Part shown: positions 14,871 to 19,970 of the stretch, piece by piece
How the letters are laid out: every line of letters begins with the position of its first letter
How positions within the stretch are numbered: position 1 is the first letter of the stretch
Source: Nitrospira sp.
GTDB lineage: Bacteria > Nitrospirota > Nitrospiria > Nitrospirales > Nitrospiraceae
DNA: 19,970 nucleotides
NCBI GenBank assembly: GCA_020216985.1
Contig: JAIWOH010000027.1
Coordinates: 1 to 19,970, forward strand
Direction of reading: 5' to 3'
Made by a program: the position numbers and the translations under genes
The notes under the pieces: generated by a model
Databases searched by the model: none
What the model saw: only the letters and a program-made list of their open reading frames with translations
Told to the model about the DNA's origin: nothing

Positions 14871-16436
14871 CTAGAACGCTCCCCTGGTCGTCCGGATCAG
14901 ATCCAAGTTATCGGTGAACAGCTCGCGGATATCGTGAACGCCGAGCGCCACCATGGCCATACGGTCCAGTCCCAGCCCCCAAGCGATCACCGGCACCGTC
15001 ACTCCAAGGGGTTGAGTGACTTCTGGTCTGAACAGACCGGCCCCGCCCAGTTCCATCCAGCCCAACCGGGGATGACGGACGTGGAGTTCGACCGACGGTT
15101 CCGTAAACGGAAAGTAGGCGGGCACGAACTTCACCTCTTTCGCCTGTGCGACCTCCCGGGCGAACAGATTCAGCAATCCCAACAGCGTGCGGAAGTTGAT
15201 GTCCTCGCCCAAGACGATTCCCTCGACCTGAAAAAAATCCGTCGCGTGGGTCGCGTCCACTTGATCGTAGCGAAAGCACCGCGCGATCGAAAAATATTTG
15301 CCGGGCACCGAGGGCGACAAGGCGAGGGTCCTGGCCGACACCGCCGTGCCTTGACTCCGCAACACCAACCGTTTTGCCCGCTCCGGATCAAACCGATACC
15401 CCCAGCCGGTCGATCCGGTGATCCCGCCGTGTTCATGTGTCGCGGCCACGCGCGAGAAAAAGGGCTCGGCAACCGCCGATGCGCGCGCCGGTTCTTTGAC
15501 GAAATAGACGTCGTGAATGTCGCGGGCCGGGTGGAATTGGGGCATGAACAGCGCGTCCATGTTCCAAAATTCGGTCTCGACGAGCGAGCCGCGCATCTCC
15601 TGAAAACCCATGCTGACCAACTTGAGCTTCACCGCATCCAGAAACTCGCGATACGGATGCTTCTTGCCGGCTGCGATCCGAGGCGGACGCAGGCTGATGG
15701 TGTACTTTCGGAACCGCTTCGTTCTCCAACTGCCGTCCTTGAGCAAGTCGGGACTGAGCTGTGCGACTTCCTCCGCTTTGGCCTGACCGGCAAGCGCGTG
15801 GACCGCCGCCGCGCCCGTCTGAGACAACATGTAGGATCGCGTCGCACGCTCCTCGATTCGAAACGGCTCTCTGGCACTTCCCCGTTTCACCGCATAATCG
15901 TGAATGAGCGCTCGCCGGACTTCCGGGAAACTCTCCATCGGGCGAGGCGCTTCATGAAGCTCACGGAGCAGCGCACGCATCGCCTCGGCGGAAGGACTGG
16001 GCCTGCCGGTGGACTCAAGACAGCCACCTTGCACGACCAGAAGCGCTCCCTCTTTTTTGAGACGGCCCACCGCTCTGCTGACGTCGGACGGCTCAAGCCC
16101 CTCTTTCGTCTGGAGATCGGCGATCGTCAGTCGCTTCCCTGTGCTCGAGGCCTCTCGCGCAGCGGACAGGACACGATCCAGCGGGGAAGACCGTTCAACG
16201 TAGGTCTTTCCCACCGCCGTCAATGACACGATTGACGTGACCGTCTCAGAAGTGACCACGAGGAGCTGTTTCGCCAGCAGCCACTCGATCGCCATGCTCA
16301 GTTGAGATGATTCGAGTTTGGTCGCCTCGGCGAGTTGCTCCGTTGTGAGCGCGGCCCCGGCGGGATGAGCCCCAAAGACCCCAAGCACCGCGATTTCGAG
16401 GGGATGGAGATTGTCGCAGGAAGACGTTGTATTCAC
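14871..16436 (-). CDS. pheS: Phenylalanyl-tRNA synthetase alpha subunit, archaeal/eukaryotic type
   Basis: The 521-residue product from GTG 16436 is the catalytic subunit, which charges tRNA-Phe with phenylalanine. The N-terminus (about 10-130) has winged-helix-like segments beginning LHPLEIAVLGVF and TTEQLAEATKL, as in archaeal and eukaryotic PheS; the bacterial form (~340 residues) has a coiled coil instead. The class II core has STGWGYRFD (342-350), motif 2 CFRYDQVDATH (387-397) with FFQVEG, FPFTEPSVE (442-450) and motif 3 GLGLDRMAM (487-495). LRSQGT replaces the LRTHTT common in archaea. The GTG start lies 7 bases after the rpe TAG. A longer frame to 16574 would lie inside rpe and is rejected. 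Confidence 0.92.
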   Translation of the reverse strand: MNTTSSCDNLHPLEIAVLGVFGAHPAGAALTTEQLAEATKLESSQLSMAIEWLLAKQLLVVTSETVTSIVSLTAVGKTYVERSSPLDRVLSAAREASSTGKRLTIADLQTKEGLEPSDVSRAVGRLKKEGALLVVQGGCLESTGRPSPSAEAMRALLRELHEAPRPMESFPEVRRALIHDYAVKRGSAREPFRIEERATRSYMLSQTGAAAVHALAGQAKAEEVAQLSPDLLKDGSWRTKRFRKYTISLRPPRIAAGKKHPYREFLDAVKLKLVSMGFQEMRGSLVETEFWNMDALFMPQFHPARDIHDVYFVKEPARASAVAEPFFSRVAATHEHGGITGSTGWGYRFDPERAKRLVLRSQGTAVSARTLALSPSVPGKYFSIARCFRYDQVDATHATDFFQVEGIVLGEDINFRTLLGLLNLFAREVAQAKEVKFVPAYFPFTEPSVELHVRHPRLGWMELGGAGLFRPEVTQPLGVTVPVIAWGLGLDRMAMVALGVHDIRELFTDNLDLIRTTRGAF

Positions 16437-16443
16437 TGAACGC

Positions 16444-17124
16444 CTATGGATAAACGGAAACCGACCGTCCAGCTGCGCGCAACGCAGCAATGGTCGCGGC
16501 GTAATCGGAACTGGAAAAAACCGCCGAGCCGGCGACCAGGACGTCCGCTCCGGCCTCCAGTACTTGAGCCGCATTGTCGGTTTTCACGCCGCCGTCTACC
16601 TCCAACAAGGCACGGCTGCCGATCCGATCCAGCATCCGTCGCACGGCCCGTATTTTCGACAAACAGGAGGAGATGAAGGTCTGTCCGCCGAAGCCGGGAT
16701 TGACGGACATAATCAGCACCAGATCAACGTCGGGCAGGATTTCCTCCAACGAATAAACCGGCGTCGCCGGATTCAACGTCACACCGGCTTTGACCCCGTG
16801 CTCTTTGATGGATTGGATCGTCCGATGCAGATGCGGGCAGGCTTCCACGTGCACGGTCAGATAATCCGCCCCCGCCTTGGCGAACTCGCCTACGAACGTA
16901 TCGGCGTTCGTGATCATCAAATGGACGTCGAGCGGGAGCTTCGTTTCCTTCTTCAAGGCCTGCACGATCGGCGGCCCCACCGTCAAATTCGGCACGAAGT
17001 GCCCGTCCATGACGTCGACGTGCAGCAGATCCGCCCCGGCCCGTTCGACCGCGGTCGTTTCATCGGCCAGTCGAGCGAAATCGGCGGACAGGATGGAAGG
17101 AGCAATCAGGACCGGCCGGCCCAT
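16444..17124 (-). CDS. rpe: Ribulose-phosphate 3-epimerase
   Basis: This 226-residue TIM-barrel enzyme interconverts ribulose 5-phosphate and xylulose 5-phosphate in the pentose phosphate pathway and the Calvin cycle. Motifs are IAPSILSADFARL at the N-terminus, LLHVDVMDGHFVPN with metal ligands H35 and D37, DVHLM with H68, MSVNPGFGGQ (139-148) and EVDGG with D177, the catalytic acid. The ATG shares its A with the rsmB stop (TGATG) and AAAGG lies 7 bases upstream. It sits between rsmB and pheS, so a carbon-metabolism gene is co-transcribed with translation genes. Linkage of rsmB and rpe is common in bacteria. Confidence 0.96.
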   Translation of the reverse strand: MGRPVLIAPSILSADFARLADETTAVERAGADLLHVDVMDGHFVPNLTVGPPIVQALKKETKLPLDVHLMITNADTFVGEFAKAGADYLTVHVEACPHLHRTIQSIKEHGVKAGVTLNPATPVYSLEEILPDVDLVLIMSVNPGFGGQTFISSCLSKIRAVRRMLDRIGSRALLEVDGGVKTDNAAQVLEAGADVLVAGSAVFSSSDYAATIAALRAAGRSVSVYP

Positions 17125-18614
17125 CAAGAGACCTTTCTCAGCCGGGCGGCATAGAAACCGTCCATTCCAACCTGATTCCCCACGGTTGAAAACGCTCCTT
17201 GAGCCGTCATGCAGGAGAGGGCGTTGGAAGGAAGCCAGGGCCCCACGGACTCACGTATCCAGCCCGGATACCGTCGGCAAAAGTGTTCGATCACGTCCTC
17301 GGTTTCTTCCGGCTCCGTCGAGCACGTACTATAGACCAGCACCCCGCCGGGCCGCAAGACGGCGGCCGCCGACTCTAAGAGCTCCCGTTGAAGCCGTTGA
17401 TGCCGGGAAAAAACCGACGGATGTTTGCGCCATTTGATCTCCGGATGCCGCCGCAACACCCCGATGCCGCTGCACGGCGCATCCACGAGAATCCGATCGA
17501 CCATTCCATCGAATGTCGAGGCGGAGGAGTGAACCGATGCGGCACGGCCCTTTCCACCAAGATTCCGGCGGATGAGGTGTATCATCTCTTGACTCTTTCG
17601 GGCGTCATGGACCATGTCCATCACGATGGTGATTCCCAACCGGCGACAGTTGTCCCGCAAAAGAGCAAGCCTGGTCGGCTTGCGGTCGATGGCGATAATA
17701 CAGCCACGATTCTTCATACGTTCCGCCACATGGGTGGTCTTCCCCCCGGGCGCGGCGCAGACATCCAGCACGAGTTCGCCCGGTTGCGGATCGAGAATAA
17801 GCGGAATAAGCTGAGCGGCTTCGTCTTCCACATAGAAATCTCCCTCCGCAAATCCAGGGAGGGCCGTGACGGACCCGCCGGTGTGAAGCACGACTCCTAC
17901 CGGGCTGAAAGTCGTGGTGCCGGCCTCGACGCCCTGTCGGCGATACCGATCAAGAAACTGCTCCCTCGTCGTTCGCAGCCGATTCACCCGCACGGTCAAG
18001 GGAGGAAGAGAACCAGCCGCTTGACAGACGTCCTTCGCCCCTTCAAAACCATGCCGATCCATCCATCGTCGGCACAGCCAGAGCGGAATCGAATGGCGCA
18101 CGGATAGGGCATGGGCCGGATCAACGGCAGGATCCGGCATCGGCGGCTCGGGCATCCGAAGCAGGTTGCGCAAGACCGCGTTGACCAACCCGCTCCAGTC
18201 ATGTCCCCACCTCCTCGAATGAGCTTTGGCGAGCCGAACTGATTCGTCCACCGCAGCCGAGGCGGGAACACGGTCCAAACACAGAAGTTGATAGGCTCCC
18301 AGCCGCACCAACATTTGAACCACCACGGGAAGCCGTGAAAGCGGTTTGTTAAGGATAGGAGCCAGCCGCCAATCGACGAATTCCAACCGTCTCAGAACCC
18401 CATAGATCAGTTCCATCGCGAGGGCCCGATCTCTGGCATCCAGTCGCAACTCCGCAACTTTCTTTTCCAGCTCATCGTCGACGGTCGCCTGATCGGATTG
18501 CAAAGCCAGCAGCACGGTCAAGGCGGCGGCGCGGGCGGGAGATGGGGGAGAGTCTGAAGACAAACGGGGCGACGACATACGGTCAGAAGGCAAGGAATAG
18601 GGAACAAGGATCAC
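17124..18614 (-). CDS. rsmB: 16S rRNA (cytosine-967-C5) methyltransferase RsmB
   Basis: The 496-residue protein has an N-terminal NusB-like RNA-binding domain (~25-160; RALAMELIYGVLRRLEFVD, LVNAVLRNLLR) and a C-terminal Rossmann methyltransferase. S-adenosylmethionine motif I is DVCAAPGGKT (284-293), motif IV is DAPCSGIG with C381 and motif VI is STCS with C431, the nucleophile of the family. A Ser/Gly-rich insertion of ~25 residues lies before motif IV (about 343-370). The chosen GTG at 18614 overlaps the fmt stop (GTGTGA) and has GGGAG 7 bases upstream. An ATG 12 codons later lacks a ribosome site. It follows fmt directly, a widespread bacterial pairing. Confidence 0.95.
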   Translation of the reverse strand: MILVPYSLPSDRMSSPRLSSDSPPSPARAAALTVLLALQSDQATVDDELEKKVAELRLDARDRALAMELIYGVLRRLEFVDWRLAPILNKPLSRLPVVVQMLVRLGAYQLLCLDRVPASAAVDESVRLAKAHSRRWGHDWSGLVNAVLRNLLRMPEPPMPDPAVDPAHALSVRHSIPLWLCRRWMDRHGFEGAKDVCQAAGSLPPLTVRVNRLRTTREQFLDRYRRQGVEAGTTTFSPVGVVLHTGGSVTALPGFAEGDFYVEDEAAQLIPLILDPQPGELVLDVCAAPGGKTTHVAERMKNRGCIIAIDRKPTRLALLRDNCRRLGITIVMDMVHDARKSQEMIHLIRRNLGGKGRAASVHSSASTFDGMVDRILVDAPCSGIGVLRRHPEIKWRKHPSVFSRHQRLQRELLESAAAVLRPGGVLVYSTCSTEPEETEDVIEHFCRRYPGWIRESVGPWLPSNALSCMTAQGAFSTVGNQVGMDGFYAARLRKVS

Positions 18615-19549
18615 ACGGCGACTCCCAGTCGCTCACCGGCGCTGACACGATGGCCTGCGAGATAGTGGCCGACGGACATTCGCCTGGAATTGGCCGTCTG
18701 GATTTCGAGAAGCTCCAAAACCCCGCTTCCGGTTGCCACCTTGATCGATTGCTTGGTCACGGTCAACACTGTGCCGGGCTGGCCATCCGTGGCCTCCGGC
18801 TCCGCAACCGCTCTCCAAATGGTCCACCGTTCAGCGCCATGGAAAGTATAGGCGCCCGGCCAGGGAGACAGGCCCCGAATGCGATTGACCAAGGCCGATG
18901 CGCTCATCGTCCAATCGATCGCTCCGTCTTCCTTCTTCAGCAACGGCGCCAGCGTCGCCTGGCTATGGTCTTGAGGAATCGGTGTAATGGTGCCGGCTCT
19001 GAGTCCCACGATGGTTTGAATCAACAACTGTCCCCCTAGTCTCGCCAAGCGAGGAGCCAAGGTCCCGACCGTATCGTCCGGCAGGATCGGGAGCCGCGCT
19101 TGCAGCAGCATGGGACCGGTATCCATCCCTTCATCCATCAGCATCGTCGTGATGCCCGTCTCCGTTTCTCCGTTGATCAACGCCCATTGAATCGGAGCCG
19201 CTCCCCGATATTTCGGCAACAACGACCCATGCACATTGACACAGCCCATGGGAGGGAGAGCGAGAATCGGCGCATGGAGGATCCGCCCGAACGCCGCCAC
19301 CGCGATCAGGTCCGGCTTCCAACCGGCCAAGGTTTCCAGAAAGTCCGGTGTCCTGATCTTCAACGGTTGAACCACCGGGATGCCGGCTTGTTCCGCGATC
19401 ACTTTGACTGGCGGCGCCACTGATGTCTGACCCCGCCCTTTCGGCCTATCCGGCTGGGTCACAACACCGACGACCTGATCCTCCGACTGGAGCAAGGCCT
19501 CAAGAGACGGGACGGCGAATTCCGGCGTTCCCATAAAAACGATTCGCAT
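18611..19549 (-). CDS. fmt: Methionyl-tRNA formyltransferase
   Basis: The 312-residue enzyme transfers a formyl group from 10-formyltetrahydrofolate to methionyl initiator tRNA. The N-terminal Rossmann domain begins MRIVFMGTPEFAVPSLEALL and has VTQPDRPKGRG. The catalytic residues N105, H107 and D143 lie in NVHGSLLPKYRGAAP and GMDTG, and SLLPKYRG (109-116) is the family signature. A smaller C-terminal domain (~205-312) binds tRNA. AAAGG lies 6 bases before the ATG. It is the first gene of the fmt-rsmB-rpe-pheS-pheT run. The peptide deformylase gene often found just upstream is absent; the initiator tRNA, its own substrate, starts 101 bases away on the other strand. Confidence 0.97.
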   Translation of the reverse strand: MRIVFMGTPEFAVPSLEALLQSEDQVVGVVTQPDRPKGRGQTSVAPPVKVIAEQAGIPVVQPLKIRTPDFLETLAGWKPDLIAVAAFGRILHAPILALPPMGCVNVHGSLLPKYRGAAPIQWALINGETETGITTMLMDEGMDTGPMLLQARLPILPDDTVGTLAPRLARLGGQLLIQTIVGLRAGTITPIPQDHSQATLAPLLKKEDGAIDWTMSASALVNRIRGLSPWPGAYTFHGAERWTIWRAVAEPEATDGQPGTVLTVTKQSIKVATGSGVLELLEIQTANSRRMSVGHYLAGHRVSAGERLGVAV

Positions 19550-19615
19550 GATATGCCTTTAGCACCGACTAAACAGAAATACAACGGTGGAGATCATCGC
19601 CCCAACGCGGTCGGC

Positions 19616-19645
19616 TTGACGAGAGCTTCCGGCCTTTGTTAGCAT
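19616..19645 (+). promoter_or_regulatory. Promoter of initiator tRNA
   Basis: TTGACG (19616-19621), 18 bases, TAGCAT (19640-19645), then a CG-only stretch. The block TTAGCAT-N-CGCG is identical in layout to the tRNA-Val promoter. The -10 ends only 5 bases before the mature 5' end at 19651, so the transcript would have almost no leader. Confidence 0.5.
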
Positions 19646-19650
19646 CCGCG

Positions 19651-19727
<77 letters not shown>

Positions 19728-19807
19728 ACGCCTCTCTTTTGACATCTCTTTTCACAGCTCAAAATCTTCTCTATTCATCCGATACCGAAGGGAATCCTTC
19801 GTTGCCC

Positions 19808-19852
19808 TCAAAAAAGAAACGGGGGCTGCGCCGGTGAGGCACAGCCCCCGTT
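19808..19852 (-). terminator. Intrinsic terminator of the gene at the right edge
   Basis: AACGGGGGCTG (19818-19828) pairs with CAGCCCCCGTT (19842-19852), 11 perfect pairs. The stem continues past a C-A mismatch with GCC/GGC around GGTGA. Read on the minus strand it is followed by TTCTTTTTTGA. The hairpin starts 26 bases after the stop at 19879, as expected for a strong rho-independent terminator. Confidence 0.85.
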
Positions 19853-19878
19853 CGTTCCACGCGTTCGTCTGCCAGCCC

Positions 19879-19970
19879 CTAGTAGCCTGCTTTGGCGTTG
19901 GGGTTGACCTGGCTGGGGAACGGATCCAGGATGCTCTTGGGCGCCCCGTTCCAAATCACGTCCGCCAAGT
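19879..19970 (-). CDS. C-terminal end of an unidentified protein (partial)
   Basis: A minus-strand frame enters at the right edge and ends with TAG at 19881-19879. The visible 29 residues include LADVIWNGAPKSILDPFP and end NPNAKAGY. I do not recognise the family. Support for a real gene comes from the strong intrinsic terminator 26 bases downstream on the same strand and from the lack of another long frame here. The efficient terminator hints at a well-expressed gene. The tail ending in Lys-Ala-Gly-Tyr shows no membrane segment. Confidence 0.6.
   Translation of the reverse strand, partial: LADVIWNGAPKSILDPFPSQVNPNAKAGY

Noticed and set aside
14934..16226. 430-codon + strand frame opposite pheS
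   Set aside because: It is antisense to clear class II synthetase motifs and has no homology that I recognise.
19786..19801. Hairpin CGAAGG/CCTTCG after the initiator tRNA as its terminator
   Set aside because: Only a six-base stem, and no T-tract follows on the + strand.

Overview
The window is GC-rich, gene-dense bacterial chromosome with no insertion sequence, phage gene or CRISPR array. The gene content points to an autotroph-like environmental bacterium with compact operons. A Nitrospira-type (Nitrospirota) origin is my best guess, based on overall gene style and the combination of an assimilatory APS-reductase pathway with an archaeal-type PheRS. No 16S gene or lineage marker is present to prove it.

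Left part (1-8015). The end of a + strand gene, probably HDOD-domain (1-303), converges on a six-gene minus-strand sulfate-assimilation operon. In transcription order this is an Rrf2 regulator (7946-7497), a siroheme sulfite reductase fused to a helical region and a TusA-like domain (7414-4910), a [4Fe-4S] APS reductase CysH (4888-4172), an atypical TrpD-fold protein (4170-3100), CysD (3086-2289) and a CysN-CysC fusion (2288-423). Spacing after the reductase is 21, 1, 13 and 0 bases. CysD/CysN make APS from sulfate and ATP, CysH reduces APS to sulfite, and the reductase makes sulfide, which the TusA-like domain may accept. The TrpD-like protein has no assigned role here. A sigma70-like promoter (8015-7988) precedes the regulator.

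Centre (8016-9117). A divergent promoter (8220-8248) reads into a small Fis-type DNA-binding protein with an apparently degenerate receiver-like N-terminus. A 250-base intergenic stretch with one clean palindrome follows.

Translation block (9118-12447, + strand). tRNA-Val(GAC) is followed by a terminator-like hairpin and then thrS, infC, rpmI and rplT, the classical order. infC appears to start at a non-canonical AUC codon. A 17-bp perfect inverted repeat closes the block. Next comes a decayed rmuC (12560-13101) with an internal deletion, an in-frame stop and a 1-base frameshift.

Right part (13147-19970). In many bacteria pheS-pheT follow rplT. Here the pheST genes lie at that place but on the opposite strand, and they are of the archaeal/eukaryotic type. 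They end an operon fmt-rsmB-rpe-pheS-pheT whose genes overlap or lie a few bases apart. Divergent from fmt is the initiator tRNA, the substrate of Fmt. Both tRNA genes share a promoter architecture. The window ends inside an unidentified minus-strand gene with a strong terminator.
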